Shown here: positions 12,701-22,082 of the stretch, piece by piece
Position numbering within the stretch: position 1 is the stretch's first letter
Layout of the letters: every line of letters starts with the position of its first letter
NCBI RefSeq assembly: GCF_000237925.1
Contig: NC_031498.1
Location: forward strand, 19,306,837 to 19,370,836
Source: Schistosoma mansoni
Lineage: Eukaryota > Platyhelminthes > Trematoda > Strigeidida > Schistosomatidae
Direction: 5' to 3'
DNA length: 64,000 nucleotides
The notes under the pieces: generated by a model
The model's input: the letters and a program-made list of their open reading frames with translations, nothing else
Databases searched by the model: none
Told to the model about the DNA's origin: nothing
Made by a program: the position numbers and the translations under genes

Positions 12701-13640
12701 TACCTTTATTACTTAAGTCGTCGATGTTATTGTTTACGGATGATGTTAAAATCTAGAGAACAATAAGAAATGAGACTGATCGTTGTTATCTGCAAGCGGA
12801 TTTAGACGAATTAGTTAGGTGGGCTCATGATTGGGGCCTGGAAGTTAATTCCAGGAAGAGCGTGTTCATGCACATCGGGCACGATATTAGTTACCACTAT
12901 ACCACTAATGGTACATCTCTTCCACGCTTTCAAGAGCACAAAGACTTAGGAGTAACTATAAGTCACGACTTAAAAACTACTACACACTGTAATGCGGTTG
13001 CTTCCAAAGGCTATCGCGCGCTATGGTCGCTTCGCAGAGCATTTAAATGCTTCGACGAGGATATGTTTCGAATTTTATATCTCACCTATGTAAGGCCACA
13101 CTTAGAATACTGTATCCAAGCAGCTAGCCCTTGTCTGATAAAGGATACTAAATCGCTTGAGCGTGTCCAGCGTGTAGGGACAAAATTAGGAAAGGGTCTT
13201 TCTAAACTCCTTTACGATGAGCGTTCAAAACGTCTCAATCTTTTCCCCTTATCTTATCGTAGGACGCGAGGTGACCTTATACTGGCATTTCGTATCTTTA
13301 ATTATGATCTGGGTGTTAATATGTCTTATCTTTTTGCTCCCTCCAGCACTAATAATCTCCGAGGTCATAGCAAGAAGGTTCAGAAACCGCGATCTAATAA
13401 ACTAAAGGTGGGGTCCCGTTTTTCTCATCGAGTGGTCAATGACTGGAAGGCTTTACCAGAACAAATGGTATCAGCACCATCAGTGAACATTTTCAAGAAG
13501 AAGCTGGACCTTCACTGGAAGGAAATCTGTCTGGATTAACACAGGTTCATCAACCTACTATCCTTATTACTGAAGACTGAACTTAATATCAATATGCTAG
13601 TAGATGAACCAACGATTGTGTATAAAGATTTCACAGTATA
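9787..13640 (+). mobile_element. CR1-clade non-LTR retrotransposon, nearly full length, two in-frame stops
   Basis: A single frame runs from ATG 9787 to TAA 13537-13539 (about 1250 codons), broken by TGA at 12427 and TAG near 12754. The N-terminus is a PHD-like zinc finger (C-x4-C ... C-x2-C-x4-H ... C-x2-C), with Phe where a zinc-binding Cys would follow the His. At about 10760-11430 is an APE-type endonuclease (NARSFRNKISEL, TETWL, GDFNAPHINW, NSDHAVLSF). At about 12060-12760 is the reverse transcriptase (GPDGLHPRLL, SYRPVSLTS, DFSKAFGKVSH, PQGTILGSLLFLLYINELP). The catalytic box is F-T-D-D, not the usual F/Y-A-D-D. The C-terminal domain ends with NDWKALPEQMVSAPSVNIFK. The 3' untranslated segment (CCTACTATCCTTATTACTGA) is shared with the minus-strand CR1 copy at 27110-29165. 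The start is the first ATG ahead of the zinc finger; upstream TTG codons are ignored. The copy cannot make an intact protein without readthrough. Confidence 0.9.
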
Positions 13641-14265
13641 GTATCTCAAATGTGTTTTCAGTACATATGAGTAATAACTTTAATGAAAAAGTAACAAGTT
13701 CACTATTTTTTTATTCGAACATAAATCTAGGTGGCGTTTACAAATAAGGCGCTACTGTTATGTGACCTTGGTGGCTGGAGCGCAAAATGAATGTGTGAGT
13801 ACTTTCAGGAATTTAATTTTTAGCGTAGTATAGCTGGTTATGAAGCTATGCATACATCAGTTTTTCTTTGTAGTTATTCAATGTTATAACGTACACAAAA
13901 TATCAGCTTATTTGACACAGCGGTAGTAGTAGTCTCGCCGGTTTTATATTTGCGAGATTTTTGTATTTTTCTGTAGATCGTGTTTTTCATTTGCTTTAAT
14001 TTAGTAGGGTTTTAGTTGCTAGAAATTTTTCAGTTATTGACGTGTTGGTGAACTATATCATAAGTTGTGTATCAGTCCCCTATCTCCCGATTTCGGGGAA
14101 AAGTTTGTCCATTTTGGGTAGATTTTGGTGGAGCCACCATTGCAAATTTTGGTGTTTTTTTTGCTACAAACCTAAATATTATCTAGACGTGGGGGAATCG
14201 TTGGAATTTTTTGGGTTGGGGTGGGTCTTCCCCAATGTATCCGCGATATTTTCCTCGGGTGTTTT
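13641..14265. other. Non-coding stretch 3' of the CR1 element
   Basis: AT-rich. At 14090-14260 the plus strand is unusually T/G-rich (runs such as GGTGTTTTTTTTGC), suggesting an unidentified repeat. No gene is supported. Confidence 0.4.
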
Positions 14266-14829
14266 CTAAGGGAATGAGTAACTTGAAGTGTCTGTGTTGT
14301 CTCTATACCTGTCCTTCACATCCATGGATGATCTTTTAATGTAAGCAGTTAGTTTGTCCATCTTACCAGACAGATCACTGATTGCTCGCAGAATAATTTT
14401 GGTATCATGATTGTGCAACCTTTCGCTATCATGTTTACAAATGCTTAAATTTACGGGTTACTAACTGCCTTTGAAGTCGACGGAATTGGTGGTCAGAACA
14501 CCTGTTTTCGATGAACTGCTTTATAAGCATTTACTCAGTAGATACTTAGCTATAAAGGAAAAGTTGCCAGATAAAATGTTGACAACTGGAAAGTCGACTG
14601 AAACTCATGCAGCTTCCGTTTCAGCAACCTATAGTTCTTCATAGGTGCACAAGTAGTCCTTCAATGTACGTTTGAAAGCTCTAACAATAAATGAATTGTG
14701 TATGTTTATCAACTTACCTCCTCGACTTCTTTGTTCCATACGGCAGAGTGTCATCATGTGCATTTATGCTTTTGTAACTGAGTACTCCAGTGAATGGTAC
14801 TTTTAGTCCCTTGGGAATATGGTGGTCAT
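14266..14829 (-). CDS. Unrecognised spliced gene fragment or pseudogene
   Basis: I do not recognise the product. On the minus strand, 14829-14718 is a 112-bp exon-like segment. It is preceded by a strong acceptor (GCTTTCAG) and followed by a consensus donor (AG|GTAAGT). It reads DHHIPKGLKVPFTGVL...YKSINAHDDTLPYGTKKSR without a stop, entering in phase 1 and leaving in phase 2. A second candidate begins at 14628 after CTATAG, in the matching phase (LLKRKLHEFQSTF). A third, 14425-14266 after GATAG, reads ERLHNHDTKIILRAISDLSG...KMDKLTAYIKRSSMDVK and ends at TAG 14266. It is charged and probably helical. The donor of the middle exon is not clear, and no exon further upstream was found. Another reading of the lower part is one frame with several stops, meaning a decayed copy. 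RNA evidence would decide. Confidence 0.35.
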
Positions 14830-15060
14830 CTGAAAGCAATGATTTTAAAATGATGACAACTTTCTACAAGGATGCAATACTGTGTATTTTCTCAAGGAAA
14901 GGCAACTATTGTAATCAATACGACCAAGAATATCGGTTACAGTAACACTATACATGTAGAGAAAAAATTGTTTGTTCGGCAGCTATTTTCTCGGGATGAC
15001 CAAAACTTGCTTTCTTTCCTTGTCGTTAACGAGGATATACTGTCCGGATTGATGCTATAA

Positions 15061-15674
15061 ATCAATGTAAGTGTTAGAAAATTTACAAATTATTACGTTC
15101 ATAAACCAAAACATTCGTAATAAGTTCCCGGTGAACGATGCCAAAGCACTAACCAACATACAGACCTGCTACACCAAACTATTATATTTGCGATAGACCT
15201 TAAGGAATAGTGTCATCCTATCTATGGAAATGTGTGCAAAAGGAGAATGATTACCTAATAATGTTGTGTGGGGATACAGATGCACTTGCAAAGTATACGT
15301 CGGTGTAACCCACGTACACTCTTGGGTTACAATGGAGCACTTGAATATACATTTAGTACAAGAGGGAAAATCTGTCAGTAGGTATTTTCACCAAAAATAG
15401 TGTTTAACAGAAATACCTACCATAATAATATTAAGTTGTATCGTGAGACTTTTTTCGAAATGGACTTTTCTGCCTCTAAAACGTAAATGAAAGTGCATGA
15501 AATATTCATACGGTGTTAGTCCTCATAGAAATAAGAAGACGATTGCATGGGTCATCGTGGCTAACTGTGATTCCAGTGAGCGAGCGTACAATGAAGCTTT
15601 TCATCTTTTATGTATCCAGTAAAATTAGTTAACGCAAACTTTATACTCATTCACTGATTCAATCTGAATTAGAG
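15061..15674. other. Intergenic, nothing recognised
   Basis: AT-rich sequence without a supported exon or element. Confidence 0.4.
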
Positions 15675-15750
15675 AACTCACTCATGACCCTGCATTTTGA
15701 AATCAAATTCAAGGCCTCGCGTACGGACGCTTAATATATAAACCACTGAG
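15675..15750 (-). repeat. tRNA-like SINE head (degenerate)
   Basis: The minus strand reads GCCGGCTCAGTGGTTTA, a good pol III A-box context, followed about 35 nt later by a weak B-box (CCTTGAATTTGATTTC). The layout matches other tRNA-derived SINE heads in the window (20683-20950, 40722-40925). Confidence 0.45.
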
Positions 15751-15853
15751 CCGGCAATCAATGATATCGATGTATAACTTCAATTGATGCACGATATTGC
15801 GCAGCTCTCATCCATTTCTTTTCGTAAGTGACACACGACAATTATTAAATTCC

Positions 15854-16088
15854 ACTGGTCACGGCTTCTCACCAGAACTCCAGGGTTTGAATCTGGTAGT
15901 CACTAGTGAGCACATCATTATTACTAGTATAGGGATTTTGTGGAGATTGTAAATTTTTCAGTTTAAACACTGAACCATGAGAAAACTACAATCTCCACAA
16001 AATCCCTATACTAATAATAACCATATGCCCACTAGTGACTAGCTTCTAGATTCAAATCCCGGAGTTCTCGTGAGAAGCCGTGACCAGT
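15854..16088. repeat. Foldback: ~100-bp imperfect inverted repeat
   Basis: The left arm 15854-15951 (starting ACTGGTCACGGCTTCTCAC, ending TGGAGATTGTA) is the reverse complement of the right arm 15987-16088, with few mismatches and two or three short indels. The loop is about 35 nt. Each arm contains a B-box-like GGTTTGAATC and the phrase CTCCACAAAATC, which also appears in the SINE at 51355-51580. It may be two SINE copies in head-to-head orientation. The transcript would form a long hairpin. Confidence 0.8.
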
Positions 16089-17106
16089 ATAGTTCAATCC
16101 TCTATGGCAGTAGTTACCAAGTCGTCAGTTTTAAGTTATGAAATAGTGGGTTTTGCTGTATTTTTCTATCTATCTATCCTTGGTTGCTTTTACTAACCGT
16201 GATTTTCCAAGACATTAACTAAATAGTCAACCAGTGCTCTGTTACCATTCCACCATTCACATACTATTGTGTGAAGTTTTGAATACATTTCATGTTCCGG
16301 GTTGGAAATTCTTCGAAAATACTTAGTTTCACAGCACTTCTGCATCTGAAGTTGTATGGATTTAAATGGTGTTAAAAGGTTGTTTCTTCATTGGTTGTAA
16401 TTTCTCTACTTACGTTCAGCTCCTTGTCATTCACGTGAAAGCTTGAGATAGCGCAAACAAATGCATCCTACTGTAAATAAAATGTCAGTACGTTTTTAAA
16501 GTTAAATACTCCCATCATATAACATATTGGTTTATAAGATTTAATAATTTCTAAAGATTCAATAGCAATTAAACTAAATTAGTCAAAAACTGATTAAATG
16601 TGTTGTTTCTTTGAATATAGTTTATTTGCAATTTGTTTTTCTATTACCGAAGTGTCTTTTCTGAACTTGTGTATAGCCAGGAACATAAGAAGCGGCGTTA
16701 TATGGGAAAACGGAACTTAATATTTACTCAAAAGATTTGTCAAGTTACAAAAGACACAGCTCTGTCTCATTATCATAATCGGTAACTGGTTTAAATTATT
16801 CAACTTGTTGCAACTTATAGATTGTTGTATGAATTCTCCAAAATTAAAGAATGTGAAGTACTCAAAAGTTAGTTTCAAATTTTCTGTCTGATACTAAGTA
16901 TACTTATTAGCTATTTATTTGTTCTCATGGCTTATAAAAAGATTTTTCAAATATGGCAGTGGAACTGGTCATAAAACTTGTATTGTCCTTTAGGTGTTCA
17001 AACATCGTGTTACCATAGTACCTGTAGGGTGTCACTCATTCCCGATTACATTTTAGGAAATAATAACTTTCGTTTTTATTTTAATGATCCTATATACGTC
17101 GTCTTT
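16089..17106. other. Intergenic, nothing recognised
   Basis: AT-rich, no supported exon. The 16090-16140 portion may be the tail of the adjacent foldback or SINE. Confidence 0.4.
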
Positions 17107-18680
17107 TGCAATTTATTTAATCACATACATAGTGGTACAAAGGGCACCGGATACATATACGCCACACAAAATAATGAGAATGAGAGGAGAAGGAAGATGT
17201 GTATATATAAAAGAAGGAAAAAAAGAGAAGAGTAATGATGGAGGGAACTGAAATGTACAACCAGAAGAACTCTCTCAGTTAGGAAAGTTATAGCCACTCT
17301 TTATGAAGAAAGTAAAAGAAGGTTACAGCAGGCACGCCACTGGCTTCTATTCTGAGCCATATCTGATAACGTCTCTAGCCACTGTGTTGGACCATCTCTC
17401 GGACCCCAACCAGGGAGTCGTGAAGGACCAACAGAAGCTAGCCCTTTGCAGCTTTCTTTCATACCACGACATCATGTCATACACTGACCTCTCCGCTTTT
17501 TCCAACCAGTCCCAGAGTCGGCAAATAATGCACGACGTGGAATTCTCTTGGACGACATTCGTAAAACATGTCCAAGCCACCGAAGTCGGTGTTTCAAGAT
17601 GGTGACACCAATTGAATTATCGTCTTTGCGCCAAAACACACGATGCTGAACCTCTGCATTACTAACATGGTGTTGCCACTGAATGTCAGCAATCCTTCGG
17701 AGACAACGATGATCGAACACAGAGAGACGTCTAACATCCTCAACTCGGAGAGGCCAGGTTTCACAAGCATAGAGCGAAACTGCTCTCACTGACGCGTTGT
17801 AGATCCGACCTTTTACAGCCAGACTAACATCACGAAGGCGCCAAAGATGGCCCAGATTGGTATAAGCCGCTCTGGCTTTCATTATACCTGCATCAATCTC
17901 ATCACTCACGCCACCACCAGCACTTATGTAGCTACCTAGATACACGAACTTCTCAACTACTTCAATCTGCTCACCATCTAGGGTGAGTACAGGATGAGAA
18001 TCCTGCCAGTCTTGTAGGAGTACCTTGCACTTGGAGGGTGCAATGCACATGCCGTACCTGCGGACACTGATTGCCAACTGATTAAGTGCGGATTGCACGC
18101 CTTGGGCATTATCGCACAGTAAGACAATATCATCCGCATACTCGAGGTCGAGAAGTCGCTCTCCAGGCAGCAGATCCACACCGCCATTACTTACATCCAT
18201 CAGAGCTGTTTCCAGGATGTCGTCGATGGCAAAGTTGAAGAGGAATGGTGAGATTGGGCAACCCTGCCTAACCCCACTGCTCGAATGGAACAAGGGAGAA
18301 AGGTGGTTGTATGCCCTCACTCTGCCTGAGGTGTTCGTATACAGGGCCTTTAAGATGTTAATGAACTTCTCAGGCACACCCTTCTTCAATAGACAATCCC
18401 AGAGAACAGTCCTGTCCAACGAATCGAAGGCAGCCCTGATATCAAGAAACATTACGATTGTTGGCCTGCGATAAGTATGACGGTGTTCTAACATTTGGCG
18501 GAGGGTGAAGATGTGATCAATGCATCCTCGACCATAACGAAAACCAGCCTGCTCCTCGCGAGTCAATCGTTCTCGGGTCTGGACGCTCGGGCAGTATCAC
18601 ATCCCGCACACAAATCAAGTGACTTGTGTGGCACATATGTATTTGGTGCTCCTTTATACCAATATTCATATTTTTAAATA
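17107..18680 (-). mobile_element. SR2-like RTE-clade retrotransposon with internal deletion and inverted end repeats
   Basis: On the minus strand this copy starts at about 18680 with a leader (TGGTATAAAGGAGCACCAAAT, TGTGCCACACAAG). It passes at about 18570 straight into the reverse-transcriptase domain, so the leader remainder and the whole endonuclease are deleted. The same leader motif occurs at the other end, inverted, at 17113-17180 (GGTACAAAGGGCACCGGAT, GCCACACAAAAT), so the copy is bracketed by about 60-bp inverted ends. The ORF inside is described separately. SR2 is a known RTE-type family of schistosomes; placement in it is from recalled protein features. Confidence 0.8.
17301..18566 (-). 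pseudogene. SR2-like reverse transcriptase and C-terminal domain
   Basis: The frame is open from 18566 to a TGA at 17472-17474, then continues in the same frame to TAA at 17301. One nonsense change therefore separates the two parts (CMT-stop-CRGMKESC). Visible RT motifs in order are EEQAGFRYGRGC, FLDIRAAFDSLDR, SSGVRQGCPISPFLFNFAID and LEYADDIVLL, with the catalytic Y-A-D-D intact. Then come FVYLGSYISAGGG, LKHRLRWLGHVLRM and, after the stop, RLPGWGPRDG and MAQNRSQWR. These are the normal RT and C-terminal blocks of RTE proteins. The upstream endonuclease is missing through internal deletion. The ORF is otherwise well preserved, implying a fairly recent loss. Confidence 0.85.
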
Positions 18681-18689
18681 AACAAGTAA

Positions 18690-20670
18690 AGACTTTGCCT
18701 ATTGTATAAAGCAACCCAAAATACTGTACTGTATTTATCCACAATTACTTAATAATTTCATGGGTCACTTGACAAATTACCCTTTTCGTGCTATGTAGAA
18801 CCTCCATGTTGCCGCACAGTATGCTTGCGTTGCTTCCATTCACACAATATTACTGAAAAAACTATTCGAATTAAAAAGAGAGTCGCTCGTCGTCGCTCAT
18901 CGTTTCAAATTGATCAAGTAACATGAAAACAAAATAGTACTTAACTGTTAGGTATTCATCTGCAAACTGTGTGGTGCGAAAGAAGTGTCTCGTGGATTTG
19001 TACCTAAAGAACATAAGGGGTAGGTGATGTGAAATTTATTTATGTGGTTAGCTAATAATATTTTAACTAGTTTTTTTCGGGGTAGGGTTACTAAGGCTAC
19101 TTGTGGTCTACAGATACACTTAATAAGTATCACATTTTTTAATTAGTAACGATTCTCCTGAGCTTTGTTTTTTCAGTTCTCTTTATCTACAATATAGTAA
19201 TCCTACTTGTACTTTGTAGTAACTGTATAACGTCAGTAATCAGACACATTTTTCTCACAACTCTGTGATTTATGTAGTGTTGTTCCAGTCAGTTCAATAA
19301 ACTAAAAACCTTACATAATTACATGACATGGCCAGTTATGATTTACTTCTTTTTTAAGGCATGATAACAGGGTTGCAAGCAAGATAATTGATTAAAATGT
19401 GAATCAGATTCGGGTACAGGCAATGTAGCTTATTTTTTAAGGCGGATGGTTGAGATTTCAGTTATACTATTTTCACAAAGAACATTGGGTGTTCTCTGCA
19501 TTTGAAAATATATTATTTGACTGTAGATTACTGAGCAGTATGCGCATTTTATGTTAAGGAGATAAGCATCTCGTTTGTGCAAGTGGTACTGGGAGTATTC
19601 CTTTTTTGTATATGTTGTGTGGTTATGTTAATTACGAACACGTCATTGTTGCTGTCACTCTTCAAATAAATGGAATGGTAGATGCTTTTAATCAAACCGC
19701 TCTCTGCAGTTAAACTTGGGGATCATGAAAAATAAATTGTGAAGAAGTATTCGGCATTTAGTAGAGTAATAAACTCAAGTCGTATAAAAATAAAGAAAAT
19801 TCAATGACACGATGGGTTATTTTAATCCTCAAGACGTATGTTTGCGCCTATTCACTCAAGGAGGGGAAGAGAAGATATTAGGTAGCATACCGGTCTTCAG
19901 CTGTTGTGAAAATCCTCCTATTACATGAAGGTAAGTTGTGAGCAAAAGTTTCCTGGCGAAAACTTCAAAGGTTTGGTTTTGCCAGTGTTTTGATAGGAAA
20001 AATGGTTTTTGACTACTCACGAAACAGATCCATTTTTAAGTTGCACATTCCCACGTATATATATAAGATTTAAAATTCCAAGTTCCTTGCAGAATTTCAG
20101 TAACAAACTATTATCATAATAGTATCAGTAATAATTTGTAAAATTCAAATGATAAAGAAAGTGTAAAGTAAAATTTCATACCGTCTAGTGGATGCTTATA
20201 ACTAAAGAGAAGAAAAATAAGTAAATAAACATTATCTTCTGTTGTAAATCAAATGGTTTAAAAAATTTATCTTTAGAACTAGAGAGAGAACCAAGGAATC
20301 CGAGTAAAATAACCTCGATAACAGTTTAAAATAATAAATAGGTGTTTATAATGCAACAACAAGTCGTATAACTCGAACTCGATACATTTAATTTGTATAT
20401 TGAAGCCAGAAAAACCGGAATTTTCACTGGTTCAAGTATTCTGTAACTGTATATTGAGATATCAAGATAAACCCAATGGAATAACCTCAAGATTACTATT
20501 TCAATAGTTAGTGTGATATTAAACTGACTAAAATGTCTTGTGCAGAGTCTTACATCTGTCTAAAATTATCTTCGCCATGAACTGATACCCTTAGGCCGAT
20601 AGTTCTCACTCACTGTAAGACCTGAGATCGATCAAGTTTCGGGTTGTGTGGACATACTTATTAGGAACCT
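18690..20670. other. Intergenic, about 2 kb, nothing recognised
   Basis: AT-rich throughout, with scattered homopolymer runs. No exon with plausible splice sites, RNA gene or element was recognised. Confidence 0.4.
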
Positions 20671-20682
20671 CGAACTAGTATG

Positions 20683-20950
20683 AAGCTGTTGCCCAATTTA
20701 CTCTGGTTTTTAATGGCTCTAAAGTTGCTATCATTTCATGATGATATCTTCCCTCAAACCATATCATCTTTCAGTATCATAAACTTACCTAAATTAGCGA
20801 TCCAACGAAAACCAGGAAACACTGAACAGCTGCTCCGTCACAGTATGGTATTCCTCAGCATCGCACTTCTACAACCTCGCCAGGGATCGAACCCAAAACC
20901 CCTGGCCCCGCGGCAAATGATTAACTTCTAGACTATTGAACCGGGGTTGA
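20683..20950 (-). repeat. tRNA-derived SINE (Sm-alpha-like)
   Basis: The minus strand carries an A-box-like TAGTCTAGAAG and, about 35 nt on, a perfect B-box GGTTCGATCCC, the internal pol III promoter layout of a tRNA. The body follows (GATGCTGAGGAATACCATAC, GGAGCAGCTGTTCAGTGTTT, CCTGGTTTTCGTTGGATCGC). The same body order recurs at 51355-51500. The copy is old but its promoter boxes are intact. It lies upstream of the folate gene on the opposite strand. Confidence 0.72.
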
Positions 20951-21018
20951 ATGCTGTACATATCTAAAGTCCACTAATCTGTGATATTTTGCAACCGTCT
21001 CCCATCGCCTTTAATGAA

Positions 21019-21576
21019 TGTTTAGCTTATTTTATTTGAAGACATAAATATTGATACAAGGGGGCACCAGATATATATATATATATGCACCACACAAAAA
21101 TTGTCATTTTATTTAATTGTGTGAGGGCTATGATACTGCCTGGGTGCCCAGACCGAAGCAGGTGGTTTTCTTAGGGGGCCACACTCCGAGCCTTTGACTT
21201 AAAGGTCTGGCCCACAAGGTAGTGGAGCATCGTGAGGAGATGCAGTCCCATGGTAGCTAGTGACCAACAATTGGTTCATACGCCATTTGTTCGACCAGGA
21301 TACTGGAGCCCATGTGCACCATTGGTTTGGAATCGGGGTTACCCAACTCCCCTAGGTGGACTCACTGTGTCCAGTGGCCGGGTTAAAGCGCCGAACATTC
21401 GTCCTCTCAATTTCGTAAACAACACCCCCGCCACGAGAAGGCAGTGAGTGGGCTTCTGTGGCAGAGGCTGTATACGCGTGGCCATGTGAGAGCATTTCGA
21501 GAGGGAGAGCGGACTCTCCCCACTTTCGGCCATACCAGGGCATTTGGGGGCCATGTTTAGCTTAGGTCGGCTCGTT
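21019..21576 (+). mobile_element. 5'-terminal fragment of an SR2-like element
   Basis: It begins with the motif TTGATACAAGGGGGCACCAG, (AT)n, CACCACACAAA and continues with GATACTGCCTGGGTGCCCAG. This parallels the leader of the SR2-like copy at 18605-18680 (GATACTGCCCGAGCGTCCAG). The remainder is markedly more GC-rich than its surroundings. It matches, in opposite orientation, the fragment at 35022-35425 (TTCATACGCCATTTGTTC, GGAGCCCATGTGCACCA). No coding frame is convincing; this is probably the long 5' leader. Confidence 0.72.
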
Positions 21577-22072
21577 ATATCAATAATCTTCACAAACCAA
21601 CTTTAGCTATATTATATTTGTGTAACTGATACTTTGTTTCATTTAACACTTAATTTTTAAAAAACTCCCTCATTCTTATTTAAAACCTTAGCCCAGTGAA
21701 GAAGACAAATACTTCGCAAGAAACGTCTGTTACAGAAACAAAGAAAAAAACAAAGTTGGTTCATATTTCTGTTTTTTCCTATTTCTACTCATTAATCAAT
21801 ATTATTTTTAATAGGAAGAAGAAGAAATCTAAAATGAATATTGTCAAGGCAGAGACTTTTCATACAACGACGATGCCTATCAAAACTAAGCCGATGTCAT
21901 CTGTTAATACATTTGCAACATTTATGTCATCTTTATGCTAATTTATGTATGTACAGTATCTTTTTACGAAAGTATAATTTTCCAAATATAGTTCCAGTTG
22001 ACTTCACCGTTTTTCTTTTATAGATATCAGTGAATTCTAACTATTAATTTAGTCCGTATTTTTTGCTGTTTC
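21577..22072. other. Upstream region of the folate cyclo-ligase gene
   Basis: AT-rich, non-coding. It should contain the promoter or 5' leader of the gene starting at 22083. No TATA-type motif could be singled out from the AT-rich background. Confidence 0.4.
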
Positions 22073-22074
22073 AG
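22057..22074 (+). other. Strong splice-acceptor sequence 8 nt before a start codon
   Basis: A pyrimidine tract and AG (TATTTTTTGCTGTTTCAG) end at 22074, just before the ATG at 22083. In schistosomes such a site can receive the trans-spliced leader, or it can close a 5'-UTR intron. The sequence alone does not tell which. Confidence 0.5.
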
Positions 22075-22082
22075 TAATTTTT

